Origin: Ruminococcus sp.
Lineage (GTDB): Bacteria; Bacillota; Clostridia; Oscillospirales; Acutalibacteraceae
Length of the DNA stretch: 64,000 bases
Reading direction: 5' to 3'
Assembly: GCA_017411835.1 (NCBI GenBank)
Contig: JAFQPG010000006.1
Span: 1 to 64,000, forward strand
In this document: positions 43,108-52,739 of the stretch, piece by piece
How the letters are laid out: each line of letters opens with the position of its first letter
Position numbering within the stretch: position 1 is the first letter of the stretch
Made by a program: the position numbers and the translations under genes
Notes under the pieces: model-generated
Seen by the model: only the letters and a program-made list of their open reading frames with translations
What the model was told of the DNA's origin: nothing
The model's database searches: none

Positions 43108-44178
43108 TTAAATCAAATTGATAATCGCGATTGCCGCCATAGCGTCAACAATCGGAGAAACTCTTGTTACGATGCATGGGTCATGTCTGCCAACAATTTC
43201 AATAGTCGTGTTTTCTTTAGTCTGCAAATTAACGGTGTTTTGCACTTTTGAGATAGACGGAGTAGGCTTAAACGCTACCTTAAAATTAATCGGCATTCCG
43301 TTTGTAATACCGCCCAAAATACCGCCACAGTTGTTAGTTTTTGTAACGACCTTGCCGTTTTCAAACATGAACTCGTCGTTGTTTTGCGAGCCTCTTATTT
43401 TTGCGCTCTCGAAGCCTAAGCCAAACTCGATACCTTTGCATGCAGGGATAGAAAACATCGCAGAAGCAATAGCGCTTTCAACGCCGTCGAATATCGCCCC
43501 GCCAACACCCGCAGGCATATTTAAAATACTGCATTCTACAATACCGCCGACAGAGTCTTTGTCGCTTTTAGCGTCTTCGATTTTCTTAACCATTTTTTCT
43601 TTTGCGTTCTCGTCTATTACAGGAAACGAGTCGTTTTTAAGCTTTTTGTAAAGATTTTGCGTTAAACTTACATCAGCAAAGCTTTTGTCGTTTTCACCGC
43701 CGATTTGTGCGATGTGGGATACGATGTCGATGCCGTATTCTTTGTTTAAAATCTGTCGGCAAATCTCACCGGCAAAAACAACAGGCGCCATCATTCTGCC
43801 CGAAAACGGACCGCCACCGCTCATATCAAGCTCGCCGTTGTATTTAACGAAAGCGGTGTAGTCGGCGTGTCCCGGACGAGGACAAACCTTTAAAGAGCTG
43901 TAGTCTTTAGAATGCTGATTTGTGTTTTTTATCACCATTTTCAGCGTTTGACCTGTAGTGACGTTGTTTTCTACACCCTCTAAAATAAGCGGAAAATCAG
44001 CTTCCTTACGAGGGGTTGCAAGGTGCGAGTTGCCCGGTGCTCGACGTTTTAATTCACATAAAATTCTATCAAAATCAAGTTCAAAGCCTTTTGGTAAGCC
44101 ATCGATATTTACGCCGATTTCTTTTGCGTGGCTTGCGCCAAAGACGGTGATTTTTACTTTATCACCCCAAGATGACAT
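43108..44178 (-). CDS. aroC: Chorismate synthase
   Basis: 356 residues. Converts EPSP to chorismate using reduced FMN. FGASHAKEIGVNIDGLPKG at the N-terminus, RPGHADYTAFVKY and the C-terminal RHDPCIVTRVSPIVDAMAA are family signatures (the last usually RHDPCV...P). Its start overlaps the aroA end by 17 bp. Confidence 0.97.
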   Translation of the reverse strand: MSSWGDKVKITVFGASHAKEIGVNIDGLPKGFELDFDRILCELKRRAPGNSHLATPRKEADFPLILEGVENNVTTGQTLKMVIKNTNQHSKDYSSLKVCPRPGHADYTAFVKYNGELDMSGGGPFSGRMMAPVVFAGEICRQILNKEYGIDIVSHIAQIGGENDKSFADVSLTQNLYKKLKNDSFPVIDENAKEKMVKKIEDAKSDKDSVGGIVECSILNMPAGVGGAIFDGVESAIASAMFSIPACKGIEFGLGFESAKIRGSQNNDEFMFENGKVVTKTNNCGGILGGITNGMPINFKVAFKPTPSISKVQNTVNLQTKENTTIEIVGRHDPCIVTRVSPIVDAMAAIAIINLI

Positions 44179-45466
44179 TTGCTTTTCCCCCTAAGCCGTT
44201 ATAGTCGGTAAAAAAGTCGGAATACGACTTGTTGATTGCGTTTGCGTCAGATATTTGCACGTCGTTTTCGGTGTTAAGGCCTGCGATAGATGCGGACATA
44301 ACAATTCTGTGGTCGTTATATCCGTCGACCTTTGAGCCTTTTAATGCGCCCAAACCCTTGATAGTTAAAGCATCGCTTGTGTAAAAAGCACTACCGCCAA
44401 GACTGTTTATCATATCAGTCGTTGATTTCAGTCGGTCGCTTTCTTTAAATTTCAGCCTTTCTACACCAACAATTTCGGTGTCGCCGACAGCATACGAGCT
44501 CAACACAGCGAGCACAGGCACTAAATCGGGTGTGTCGATCGCGTTGATTTTTGTGCCTTTAAGCGCAGATTTTTGAACAGATACGCTGTTGTTTTCTATC
44601 TTTATATCAGCACCGAAAGCTTTTAAATATTCTACAATCGCTTTGTCACCTTGCGCAGAATTTACATCGAGATTTGTGACGGTGACATCGCCACATATTG
44701 CACCACCGCAAAGGAAAAACGCCGCTTGGGACCAGTCGCCCTCGACGTTGATGCCAATATCTTCTTTTGTATAATCGTCGTTTAAGATATAGCTTTGACC
44801 GCCTTTTATTTTAAATGAATTGTTACATTTTTGCACATTTACCGAGAACTTACTCATCACGCTTGTGGTGATGTCGACGTACTGACCGCCCAAAAGCTCA
44901 GCAGTTAAATTAAGTGTAGTATCATTTTCAAGCAAAGAAAGTGCAAAAATAAGACCCGATACGTACTGCGAGCTGACTTTTGGAGAAACTTCGAAAATTT
45001 CTCCCTTGAGTGCTCCCGAGATTGTAAGCGGTAAAAAGTCGTCGCCCTTTTGTACTTTTACACCACATTGTGGCAAAAGCGTTAAGTACTCATCAAGCGG
45101 TCTTTTAGGCAGTCTGCCTTCGCCAATAAAGGTGACGTTTAGTCCCAAAGCTGCACAAATTGGTATCATAATACGCAAGGTTGTGCCGCTTTCTTTGCAG
45201 TTTAATATAAATTTTTCTTTAGAGTTTTTCTGCACAAATGAGGTTGCGTCGCACAAAAGCGTTTTGCCCTTTTTAACAAATTTCGCACCGAGCGCCTCTA
45301 AACACGAGATGGTCGCGTCCATATCGTCAGAAAAGGACATATTTTTTATATAGCATTTTTGTCTTGATAAAGCCGCACAAATCATAATTCGATGTGCAAA
45401 GCTTTTAGACGACGGCGCAGATACAGTCCCGTTTAGTACAGATTTTTTTATAATTGCTTTTGACAT
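44162..45466 (-). CDS. aroA: 3-phosphoshikimate 1-carboxyvinyltransferase (EPSP synthase)
   Basis: 434 residues. Joins shikimate-3-phosphate and PEP. LNGTVSAPSSKSFAHRIMI (substrate Lys/Ser), KESGTTLRIMIPICAALG, the GEGRLPKRPLDEYL loop and VERLKFKESDRLKS are the conserved parts. Operon neighbours aroB (13 bp) and aroC (overlap). Confidence 0.97.
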   Translation of the reverse strand: MSKAIIKKSVLNGTVSAPSSKSFAHRIMICAALSRQKCYIKNMSFSDDMDATISCLEALGAKFVKKGKTLLCDATSFVQKNSKEKFILNCKESGTTLRIMIPICAALGLNVTFIGEGRLPKRPLDEYLTLLPQCGVKVQKGDDFLPLTISGALKGEIFEVSPKVSSQYVSGLIFALSLLENDTTLNLTAELLGGQYVDITTSVMSKFSVNVQKCNNSFKIKGGQSYILNDDYTKEDIGINVEGDWSQAAFFLCGGAICGDVTVTNLDVNSAQGDKAIVEYLKAFGADIKIENNSVSVQKSALKGTKINAIDTPDLVPVLAVLSSYAVGDTEIVGVERLKFKESDRLKSTTDMINSLGGSAFYTSDALTIKGLGALKGSKVDGYNDHRIVMSASIAGLNTENDVQISDANAINKSYSDFFTDYNGLGGKANVILG

Positions 45467-45479
45467 TTATTTCTCCGTA

Positions 45480-46526
45480 TTATTTAAGAAATTGAGCGAA
45501 ATCGTTTTTATAAATTGTGTGGATAAAGCACTCGCCAAGCTCTTTTAAAAGCACGATGTTGAGTTTTTCTCCACTACCTTTTTTATCGTTTTTAGCGCTT
45601 TGAGCGATGTCATCAATGCTGAAATTCACGTCAGTATTGAGATTGCATTTTTTGCAAAGCTCAATGATTTTTAAAGCACTGCCGGCTTTAGTAAGTCCGA
45701 GCTTTTCAGACGCCTTTGTAATAAGCACCATACCTTTTGCAACGCTCTCGCCGTGAGAAAGCGAAAAGTCGCTTAGCTTTTCAATCGAGTGACCTGCGGT
45801 ATGACCGAAGTTTAAAATCATTCGAATACCGCTTTCACGCTCGTCTTCGTTTACGACGTCACGCTTGATTTTAAGACATTCTAAAATGATGTCCTCGATA
45901 TTTTCTTTTATATCTACATTATTAAGCATATCAAAAAGCTCTACGCTTTTGATACAACCGTATTTGATGACCTCGCCCATACCGTCAGCAAAGTAGTGCT
46001 TAGTCAAAGTATCAAGGGTATCTGGATCAATCAAAACAAGTTTAGGCTGATAAAAAGCACCGACTAAGTTTTTACCGAATCGGGTGTCAACGCCCGTCTT
46101 TCCGCCGACTGACGAGTCGACCTGCGACAAAAGCGTTGTCGGTATCTGAATAAAGTCTATACCACGCATATAGGTAGCCGATGCAAAGCCCGCGATATCT
46201 CCGCATACTCCGCCTCCAAGAGCTAAAACGCAGTCTTTTCTAGTGAAGTCGTTTTCAGACAGCGAGTCGTAAATTTTCTCAACAGTAGAGAGATTTTTGT
46301 TTTGCTCGCCTGCAGGGAAAATATGGGTAAAAACAGAGTAGTCTGTGTTTTCAAAAGCCGACTTAACCGTTTGAAGATAAAGCGGTGCAACATTTGAGTC
46401 GGTGATTATCATCACCTTTTTGCCGCAAAGGTGCTCGGTGATGTACTGCGCACAGTTTTTAAGTATACCTTTTTCAATTAAAATATCGTAGGTAGCAGAC
46501 TGTGCATTTACGGTTAGTTTTTTCAT
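45480..46526 (-). CDS. aroB: 3-dehydroquinate synthase
   Basis: 348 residues. NAD- and metal-dependent, cyclises DAHP. ALGGGVCGDIAGFASATYMRG binds NAD; metal ligands lie in the GEVIKYG region and in LNFGHTAGHSIEKLS and HGESVAKGM. Its start overlaps the aroK end by 4 bp. Confidence 0.97.
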   Translation of the reverse strand: MKKLTVNAQSATYDILIEKGILKNCAQYITEHLCGKKVMIITDSNVAPLYLQTVKSAFENTDYSVFTHIFPAGEQNKNLSTVEKIYDSLSENDFTRKDCVLALGGGVCGDIAGFASATYMRGIDFIQIPTTLLSQVDSSVGGKTGVDTRFGKNLVGAFYQPKLVLIDPDTLDTLTKHYFADGMGEVIKYGCIKSVELFDMLNNVDIKENIEDIILECLKIKRDVVNEDERESGIRMILNFGHTAGHSIEKLSDFSLSHGESVAKGMVLITKASEKLGLTKAGSALKIIELCKKCNLNTDVNFSIDDIAQSAKNDKKGSGEKLNIVLLKELGECFIHTIYKNDFAQFLK

Positions 46527-47032
46527 ATAAATCCTTCTTTTTTTATCTTGTCGATTATCATTTTTGCAAGCGTTTTGCCATCTTGTGTAGAGCAGGTGAT
46601 TTTGACATCGCTCACGAAGTTGTAAGTGTTTATACGCTTATTGTAGAGTTTGTCTATGTCGTTTGATTTAAGTAGCGGGCGACTGGTGTCGTTTAAAAGA
46701 CGGTTCTTTATAACGGCTAAATCGGTGTCAAGAAAAACGATTAGGTAGCCGTTATCTTTTAAGGCTTTAACATTACGCTCAAACATCACAGCCCCTCCAC
46801 CTAAAGCGAGTACCAGGTCGCGTTGTTTTGTAAGAGTCAAAATAGCGCTATGCTCTTTTTCTCTAAAATACTCTTCACCGTATTTTTCAAAAAGCTCTGA
46901 TATACTCATTAAGCAGTTTTCTTCTATGTATTTGTCAGTATCAATGTGTTTAAGGTTGTACTCATTTTCAAGAGCATTTGCGACGGTGGTTTTTCCGCAG
47001 CCCATGAACCCGCACAGCGCAATACCTTTCAT
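46523..47032 (-). CDS. aroK: Shikimate kinase
   Basis: 169 residues. P-loop GFMGCGKTTVANAL, shikimate-binding DTDKYIEE and EKYGEEYFREKE, LALGGGAVM, lid region with RPLL. Phosphorylates shikimate with ATP. ATGA-type overlap with aroB indicates coupled translation. Confidence 0.96.
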   Translation of the reverse strand: MKGIALCGFMGCGKTTVANALENEYNLKHIDTDKYIEENCLMSISELFEKYGEEYFREKEHSAILTLTKQRDLVLALGGGAVMFERNVKALKDNGYLIVFLDTDLAVIKNRLLNDTSRPLLKSNDIDKLYNKRINTYNFVSDVKITCSTQDGKTLAKMIIDKIKKEGFI

Positions 47033-47044
47033 ATTATCACCCTG

Positions 47045-47878
47045 TTATCTTAGCTTGTCAGCAGTTTTTTCGCAGATAGAAAGCAACTGCTCGTCAGTAT
47101 ATTTTGCGCCTACCCAGATTTCGTGAGCCTTTGCCGCTTGGTAGACGAGCATATCAATCGAGCCGATTGCGTTTTTGTTAAATTCTTCTGCTTTTTTAAG
47201 CAGTTTTGTTTTGAGTGGATTATACACAGCATCAAATACTGCATCTGCATTTTTGATTATTTCATCGCTTGCAACACACTCGTCTACATTTGGAAACATA
47301 CCGACCGGAGTTGCGTTTACAAGAAGCGAAAACTTTTTGTCATAAGGGATGCTGTCAAGGGAGAAAACCTCAGCTTTTACATTGAGCTTTTGAAATATTT
47401 CGTTAGTAAGCTTTTTGCAGTTGTCTAAACTTTTTTGACGTACCGCAAAGCTTACTTTACAGCCGTTTTGTATACATTCAAAAGCGATTGCACGCGCAGC
47501 ACCGCCGTAGCCGAAAATCAGCACGTCTTTTGGTAAAGCGTTGTTACACTTTGCTTTTACTGCAGATACAAAGCCGTAGCCGTCGGTAGTAAAGCCTTCG
47601 CTGATTTTTTCGTTTTTAACAGTGTTTACGCTGTTGCACAGCATCGCTTTTTCGCTTATTTTATCAAGCTTACTAATAATACCGATTTTATGGGGGATAG
47701 TTACATTGTAGCCGTCAAGGCTTTTAAGCTCTTTTTCATAGCTTAAATCAAGATTTTCTATATCAAGCGCTTGATATTGGGCTTGTATATTATCGAGTTT
47801 AAAAAGCTCGTTATGGATAAATGGAGAGAGGCTGTGACCGATTGGGTGACCGATGACAGCGTATTTTTTTACGCTCAT
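47045..47878 (-). CDS. aroE: Shikimate dehydrogenase
   Basis: 277 residues. NADPH-dependent reduction of 3-dehydroshikimate. Shikimate site GHPIGHSLSPFIHN and YNVTIPHK; NADP loop FGYGGAARAIAFE. First gene of aroE-K-B-A-C-pheA; AGGAG is 6 nt before ATG 47878. No aroD/aroQ or DAHP synthase gene is in this window. No T-box or known riboswitch is visible upstream. Confidence 0.96.
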   Translation of the reverse strand: MSVKKYAVIGHPIGHSLSPFIHNELFKLDNIQAQYQALDIENLDLSYEKELKSLDGYNVTIPHKIGIISKLDKISEKAMLCNSVNTVKNEKISEGFTTDGYGFVSAVKAKCNNALPKDVLIFGYGGAARAIAFECIQNGCKVSFAVRQKSLDNCKKLTNEIFQKLNVKAEVFSLDSIPYDKKFSLLVNATPVGMFPNVDECVASDEIIKNADAVFDAVYNPLKTKLLKKAEEFNKNAIGSIDMLVYQAAKAHEIWVGAKYTDEQLLSICEKTADKLR

Positions 47879-47922
47879 AAATTTCTCCTATAGAAATAAC
47901 AATTAAAAAATTGACATAATTA

Positions 47923-47951
47923 TTGACAAAGATATTGAATACTAATAATAT
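47923..47951 (+). promoter_or_regulatory. Promoter of acpP
   Basis: TTGACA (47923-47928), 17-nt spacer, TAATAT (47946-47951), leaving a ~140-nt leader. The leader contains partly complementary segments ACCTGTAG and GCACAGGT, but no fatty-acid-regulator-type palindrome that I can name. Confidence 0.65.
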
Positions 47952-48101
47952 GAACTAGTAGATATAAGTGCGCTACCTGTAGATAAAAAACAAAAGGGCA
48001 GTAGCACAGGTTGTGTTTTACGGTGGATATTATAGCACAGAAAATGGTTGTTTGTCTACAAAAAAGCACAGCAAAGCAACATTTTTTGGAGGATTAGAAT
48101 T

Positions 48102-48329
48102 ATGGTATTAGAGAAAGTTAAATTCATTTTATCTGAACAGCTTGAGGTCGAAGAAGATACTATCACAGCCCAGACAGATATTCAGGACGATTTAGGCGCA
48201 GATTCGCTTGACATCGTTGATATGGTGATGTCACTTGAGGACGAGTTTGAAATCGAATTGCCTGATGAAGATATCGAAAGTCTGCGTACAGTTGGTGCTC
48301 TCGTATCTTACATTGAAGCAAGAATCTGA
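48102..48329 (+). CDS. acpP: Acyl carrier protein
   Basis: 75 residues from ATG 48102, with TTGGAGG 10 nt upstream; the in-frame start at 48048 lacks a site. Carries fatty-acyl intermediates on 4'-phosphopantetheine attached to Ser35 in DDLGADSLDIVDMVM. Acidic, four-helix pattern. Single gene with its own terminator, not inside a fab cluster. Confidence 0.96.
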   Translation: MVLEKVKFILSEQLEVEEDTITAQTDIQDDLGADSLDIVDMVMSLEDEFEIELPDEDIESLRTVGALVSYIEARI

Positions 48330-48347
48330 TTTTGTAAAAATTTTTCA

Positions 48348-48376
48348 GGCCAGACCTTTGTGTCTGGTCTTTTTTT
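48348..48376 (+). terminator. Terminator of acpP
   Basis: GGCCAGAC/GTCTGGTC followed by TTTTTTT. Confidence 0.9.
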
Positions 48377-48436
48377 ACTTGAAAAAGTTTATGTATAATA
48401 GTATAATATATTGGTTAATACAAAGGAGGGGCAAAA

Positions 48437-49876
48437 ATGGCTGATAAAAAGAAAATGGTCGAGGCGATTACCAGCCGCGACACCGATTTTGCTAAATGGT
48501 ACACCGACATAGTTAAGAAGGCTGAGCTTGTAGATTACTCGGGCGTAAAGGGATGTATGGTTATTCGTCCGTACGGCTACGCTATCTGGGAAAATATTCA
48601 GGCTGACTTAGACCGTCGCTTTAAGGAAAAAGGACACGAAAACGTATATATGCCGATGTTTATTCCTGAAAGCCTTTTACAGAAAGAAAAGGACCACGTA
48701 GAGGGTTTTGCTCCTGAGTGTGCGTGGGTTACTATCGGCGGTAGCGAAAAATTAAACGAAAAGCTTTGCGTGCGCCCAACATCAGAAACACTTTTCTGTG
48801 AGCATTACGCAAAGGTTATCAATACATATAGAGATTTACCAAAGCTGTATAATCAATGGTGTTCTGTAGTAAGATGGGAAAAAACTACCCGTCCGTTTTT
48901 AAGAACATCAGAGTTTTTGTGGCAGGAAGGCCACACAATGCACGAAACAGCGCAAGAAGCACAGGAAGAGACGCTCACAATGCTCAAAGTCTACGAGGAT
49001 TTTTACAGAGAGACTCTTGCTATCCCTGCGGTTGTTGGTAAAAAGACAGAAAAAGAAAAGTTCGCCGGCGCTTTAGCTACTTACACAATCGAGCCTATGA
49101 TGCACAACGGTGTAGCATTGCAGGGCGGTACATCACATTACTTCGGCGACGGCTTTGCAAAGAGCTTTGACATCAAATATCAGGGTAGAGATAACCAGCT
49201 TCATTACCCACACCAGACCTCTTGGGGTGTATCAACTCGTATGATTGGCGCTATCATTATGGTGCACGGCGACGACGACGGTCTTGTTCTCCCACCAAAG
49301 GTGTCACCAATTCAGGTTGCTATCATTCCGATTGCGACCCACAAAGAGGGCGTACTCGAAAAGGGTAAGGAGCTTTACGACAGATTAAAATCTCAGTTTA
49401 GAGTTAAATACGACGACTCAGACCAGTCACCTGGCTGGAAATTTTCACAGTACGAGATGAAGGGCGTACCTGTACGAGTAGAGCTCGGTCCTAAGGATAT
49501 CGAGAAAAACCAGTGCGTTATCGTACGCAGAGATACACGAGAAAAGATTTTTGTTTCTCTTGATAATCTTGAAGCTGAGGTCGAGAAGGCTTTGCAGGCT
49601 GTTCACGATGGTATGTACCAGCGTGCACTCGATAATATGAACGAAAAGACCTTTGTCGCAACTGACTTTGAGCAGTTCGTTAAGATAGCCGAAGAAACAC
49701 CGGGCTTTATCAAAGCTATGTGGTGTGGCGACAAAGAGTGTGAAGAAAAAATCAAAGACGTCACAGGTGGCGTAAAGAGTAGATGTATCCCATTTGAAGA
49801 AGAGCATCTTTCTGACAAATGCGTTTGCTGCTCAAAGCAAGCGAAGCATATGGTATATTGGGGCAAACAGTACTGA
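48437..49876 (+). CDS. proS: Prolyl-tRNA synthetase (eukaryote/archaeon-like type)
   Basis: 479 residues, the short form lacking the ~180-residue editing insertion of the E. coli type and having a C-terminal zinc-type extension ([10 protein letters not shown] ... [18 protein letters not shown] ending in Tyr). Class II motif 2 ([22 protein letters not shown]) and motif 3 are recognisable. Charges tRNA-Pro. This type is frequent in Clostridia. Good AAAGGAGG site. metA follows after 46 bp with no terminator. Confidence 0.95.
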   Translation: MADKKKMVEAITSRDTDFAKWYTDIVKKAELVDYSGVKGCMVIRPYGYAIWENIQADLDRRFKEKGHENVYMPMFIPESLLQKEKDHVEGFAPECAWVTIGGSEKLNEKLCVRPTSETLFCEHYAKVINTYRDLPKLYNQWCSVVRWEKTTRPFLRTSEFLWQEGHTMHETAQEAQEETLTMLKVYEDFYRETLAIPAVVGKKTEKEKFAGALATYTIEPMMHNGVALQGGTSHYFGDGFAKSFDIKYQGRDNQLHYPHQTSWGVSTRMIGAIIMVHGDDDGLVLPPKVSPIQVAIIPIATHKEGVLEKGKELYDRLKSQFRVKYDDSDQSPGWKFSQYEMKGVPVRVELGPKDIEKNQCVIVRRDTREKIFVSLDNLEAEVEKALQAVHDGMYQRALDNMNEKTFVATDFEQFVKIAEETPGFIKAMWCGDKECEEKIKDVTGGVKSRCIPFEEEHLSDKCVCCSKQAKHMVYWGKQY

Positions 49877-49922
49877 TACTATATAAGCTATACTTGAAAT
49901 TATAAAAAAAGGAGGCGGTAAT

Positions 49923-50858
49923 ATGCCGATTAAAGTTGCGAATGATTTACCTGCTACAAAGATTTTAGAATCAGAGAACATCTTTGTTATGCCGGAAAAG
50001 CGCGCTATCACGCAGGACATCCGTCCGCTTAAGATTATCATCGTAAATCTTATGCCGACTAAAATCGTGACCGAAACACAGCTTTTAAGATTGCTCGGTA
50101 ATTCACCGCTTCAGGTTGATATTGAGCTTTTGCAGATGGCTTCCCACGAGTCTAAAAACACGTCTAAAAAGCATCTCACCACCTTTTACAAAACCTTTGA
50201 CGAGATTAAAGACCGAAAGTTTGACGGTATGATTGTGACAGGTGCTCCTGTAGAATTGCTACCTTTTGAAGAGGTCGACTACTGGGACGAGCTGTGCGAG
50301 ATTTTTGAATGGGCTAAAAAGAACGTGTACTCGACTTTCTTTATTTGTTGGGGTGCACAGGCAGGGCTGTACCACCATTACGGTATCGGCAAAGTCACCT
50401 ATGATAAGAAGCTAAGCGGTGTGTATCGCCATCGTCCGCTAAATCCGTTGCACCCTCTGCTACGTGGTTTTGACGATGAGTTTTATTGTCCGCATTCGCG
50501 CAACACAGGTGTAAACCACGATGATTTGCAGCATATCGAAGAACTCGAGATTTTGGCTGCGGGGGATACCACAGGCGTGTCTATCGTCTGCAACAAAAAC
50601 GGCAGACAGTTTTTCATACTCGGTCACTTTGAGTATGACGCCGACACCCTAGCTAACGAGTACTACAGGGACAAGAACAAGGGCATAAATCCTGAAATTC
50701 CGTACAACTATTTTCCGAACAATGATGTTACTAAAAAACCTGTGATGACTTGGCGCAGTAGTGCGGCTTTGCTTTACTACAACTGGTTAAACTACTATTT
50801 GTATCAGCAGACACCGTACGATTTAGAAGACTTAAAGAAGCTTTACGAGGCTGAATAA
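49923..50858 (+). CDS. metA: Homoserine O-acyltransferase MetA, predicted acetyl-CoA type
   Basis: 311 residues. Acylates homoserine for methionine synthesis. Nucleophile Cys142 in [16 protein letters not shown]; His235 and Glu237 in LGHFEYD complete the triad. Residue 111 is Glu ([13 protein letters not shown]). In studied MetA enzymes Glu111 goes with acetyl-CoA and Gly111 (E. coli) with succinyl-CoA, so acetylation is predicted despite the usual succinyltransferase label. AAAGGAGG precedes ATG. No SAM riboswitch or other methionine signal lies in the 46-bp gap to proS. Its terminator is split by element C. Confidence 0.94.
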   Translation: MPIKVANDLPATKILESENIFVMPEKRAITQDIRPLKIIIVNLMPTKIVTETQLLRLLGNSPLQVDIELLQMASHESKNTSKKHLTTFYKTFDEIKDRKFDGMIVTGAPVELLPFEEVDYWDELCEIFEWAKKNVYSTFFICWGAQAGLYHHYGIGKVTYDKKLSGVYRHRPLNPLHPLLRGFDDEFYCPHSRNTGVNHDDLQHIEELEILAAGDTTGVSIVCNKNGRQFFILGHFEYDADTLANEYYRDKNKGINPEIPYNYFPNNDVTKKPVMTWRSSAALLYYNWLNYYLYQQTPYDLEDLKKLYEAE

Positions 50859-50876
50859 ACTGAATAAAATAAAATG

Positions 50877-51261
50877 GCTCCCGATTTAGCGTGATACTCC
50901 AAGCGGAGCATCACGCAACTCTATTCGCCTACGACGATTTATATTGCTTCGCAGTGATATTATGCTTCGCATAGTGATATTGTCCTGCGGACAGTTATGG
51001 CGAATAGAATATCACGAAACCCATAGGTTTCATATCGCTTTCGCAAAGCGAAAATATCACGCTGACGATAGTCAGCATATAAATTAAAAGACAAAAAGAA
51101 AGAGAAGACTCGTTATCCAAACGAATCTTCTCTTTTTCTGTCGTTAGTGGGTTTGGGCTACTGTCCAAGTGCGTTTGTACATACAAACGCGATGCGGGTT
51201 CTCGACGGAAGTTGAGAGATTTTCAAATTCTCCGTTAAGAACAACACGCTTTTTCGGGAGC
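50877..51261 (+). repeat. Hairpin-array element C, nested in a split terminator
   Basis: Outer arms GCTCCCGA-TTT-AGCGTG (50877-50893) and CACGCT-TTT-TCGGGAGC (51245-51261) pair with a symmetric T-T internal loop. Inside: hairpin GCGTGATACTCC/GGAGCATCACGC (50889-50916); closing stem CTATTCGCC/GGCGAATAG (50921-50929, 50999-51007) around short hairpins with TTATATT and GTGATATT linkers; three hairpins with ATATC/AATATCAC linkers to ~51080; a long hairpin 51090-51142; perfect GCGTTTGT/ACAAACGC (51171-51190); another small hairpin. It begins 18 nt after the metA stop, same orientation, and abuts the sigF stop at 51267. Confidence 0.85.
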
Positions 51262-51266
51262 TTATT

Positions 51267-51917
51267 TTATGTCAGTTTTTGTCGCATAAATAGCAGAAGC
51301 TTTTTTTCTTTTCGTGATACCTGCACCTGTGTCATATTAAGCTCTTTTGCAACCTCTACCTGAGTTTTGTGCTTGAAATATCTAAGCTCGATTAGCTTTC
51401 TGTCTAGTTTTGGGAGCTCGTTTAATATATCATTTAGTGACATTTTTTCGAGCAGGTTGTCTTCAATCGAGCAGGTCGGGATATCAAGCTCTTTTTCGCC
51501 GTCGTCAGTCTGCACGCTAAGCGACATCACAAGCGTGTTTAGTGACAGCGCCTCGTTTGCTTTATATACATCGACGCCGAGCTTACTCGCAAGCAAAGAT
51601 ATCGGGATATCATCAGCGTGGTGCTTTTTGTAGTCGTCGGCGATTTTGCTCGCTTTTAAGGAAAGCTCCTTTAAGCTTCGGCTGACTTTGATTATTGAGC
51701 CGTCTCTGAAAAGTCTTTTTATCTCGCCTAAAATTACGGGCACGGCGTAGGTAGAAAGCTTAAAGCCTTTTTCGCTGTCGAAGTTGTCAATCGCTTTTAT
51801 AAGACCAACACAGCCTGTGGAATACAGGTCGTCGTATTCAATACCCTTGCCGACAAATTTTCTTGCGCACGAATGCACGAGCCCTAAGTTTTGTTTAATC
51901 AGCTCATCTCTTGTCAT
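51267..51917 (-). CDS. sigF: Sporulation sigma factor F
   Basis: 216 residues. Forespore-specific sigma factor. Region 2 (YDDLYSTGCVGLIKAIDNFD ... FKLSTYAVPVILGEIKRLFR) and region 4 (LPKLDRKLIELRYFKHKTQV, ELNMTQVQVSRKEKKLL) are complete, with a shortened region 3. Identity as sigma-F rather than sigma-G follows from its place after spoIIAA-spoIIAB, overlapping spoIIAB by 14 bp. Confidence 0.95.
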   Translation of the reverse strand: MTRDELIKQNLGLVHSCARKFVGKGIEYDDLYSTGCVGLIKAIDNFDSEKGFKLSTYAVPVILGEIKRLFRDGSIIKVSRSLKELSLKASKIADDYKKHHADDIPISLLASKLGVDVYKANEALSLNTLVMSLSVQTDDGEKELDIPTCSIEDNLLEKMSLNDILNELPKLDRKLIELRYFKHKTQVEVAKELNMTQVQVSRKEKKLLLFMRQKLT

Positions 51918-52347
51918 AGCTTGTACGGTAAAGAGTTTTTTCCATAGTAACTGACGTGCCTACGCCCTCTTTTGAACGCACTTTTACGTTGTCCATAAAG
52001 CTTTGCATAACCGCAAAGCCTAAGCCTGCACGCTCGTCGTTTGAGGTCGTAAAAAGCGGCTCAAGCGCTTGCTTTACGTCAGGAATACCGATGCCCTTGT
52101 CGCGAATTTTTATTATTATTTTATTTGTGTCGGTGATTTTTACGTTTATGTAAATGATGCCTAGATAGTCTGGGTAGCCGTGCACAATGCAGTTCGTCAC
52201 CGCCTCGGATACGGCGGTTTTTATGTCAGAAAGCTCTGAAATAGTCGGGTCAAGACAAAGTATAAACGCCGACACCGTTGCTCGTGCAAAGCTTTCGTTT
52301 GTGCTTTTTGATAAAAAGCTGAAATTAAGTTCGTTTACAACATTCAT
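51904..52347 (-). CDS. spoIIAB: Anti-sigma F factor (serine kinase)
   Basis: 147 residues. GHKL ATPase fold: N box EAVTNCIVHGYP, G1 IRDKGIGIPDV, G2 GLGFAVMQSFMD. Binds sigma-F and phosphorylates SpoIIAA. Overlaps spoIIAA by 4 bp and sigF by 14 bp, giving tight stoichiometric translation. Confidence 0.95.
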   Translation of the reverse strand: MNVVNELNFSFLSKSTNESFARATVSAFILCLDPTISELSDIKTAVSEAVTNCIVHGYPDYLGIIYINVKITDTNKIIIKIRDKGIGIPDVKQALEPLFTTSNDERAGLGFAVMQSFMDNVKVRSKEGVGTSVTMEKTLYRTSYDKR

Positions 52348-52649
52348 TTTAATACCCCCAGCGAGTCAATTCCCGAAAGACTCATTATTTTTTGCAAAGA
52401 TTTTGGAACATTTACCACCTTTAGTGTACCGCCGATTAGCGACACCTGGCGGTATCTGCCCATAATTAAGCCAATGCCCGAGCTGTCCATAAACGACACT
52501 CCCGTAAAATCAAGATGGAGCTCTTTTGGACGCAGGCTTTCTGTCTGACTATCTATTTTGTTTCTTATCGAGCTTGCCTTGTGGTGGTCGATTTCTCCGT
52601 ACAGCTTTGCTGTCAGTATGTTATCTGTAAAATCAGTTTCTACTACCAT
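52344..52649 (-). CDS. spoIIAA: Anti-anti-sigma factor
   Basis: 101 residues from ATG at 52649, with AGGAAG 8 nt upstream; the frame extends 18 codons upstream through the terminator hairpin, so those are unlikely to be used. STAS domain with phosphorylated serine in SFMDSSGIGLIMGRY (Ser56/57). Releases sigma-F from SpoIIAB when dephosphorylated. First gene of the spoIIA operon. Confidence 0.94.
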   Translation of the reverse strand: MVVETDFTDNILTAKLYGEIDHHKASSIRNKIDSQTESLRPKELHLDFTGVSFMDSSGIGLIMGRYRQVSLIGGTLKVVNVPKSLQKIMSLSGIDSLGVLK

Positions 52650-52664
52650 ATTTTCACTTCCTAA

Positions 52665-52703
52665 TAAAAAATGCCTATACTCATATGATAAGAGTATAGG
52701 CAT
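52665..52703 (-). terminator. Hairpin with T run between folC and spoIIAA
   Basis: ATGCCTATACTC and GAGTATAGGCAT form a perfect 12-bp stem; on the minus strand TTTTTT follows. It looks like the folC terminator, yet its end is only 15 nt before the spoIIAA start codon, leaving almost no room for a separate spoIIA promoter downstream of it. Confidence 0.85.
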
Positions 52704-52739
52704 AAATTTTTTGTTGTATTTGCTTGTCGCTATAAGTGA

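Noticed and set aside
49877..49922. SAM riboswitch or T-box before metA
   Set aside because: Only 46 bp separate proS and metA, with just a ribosome binding site.
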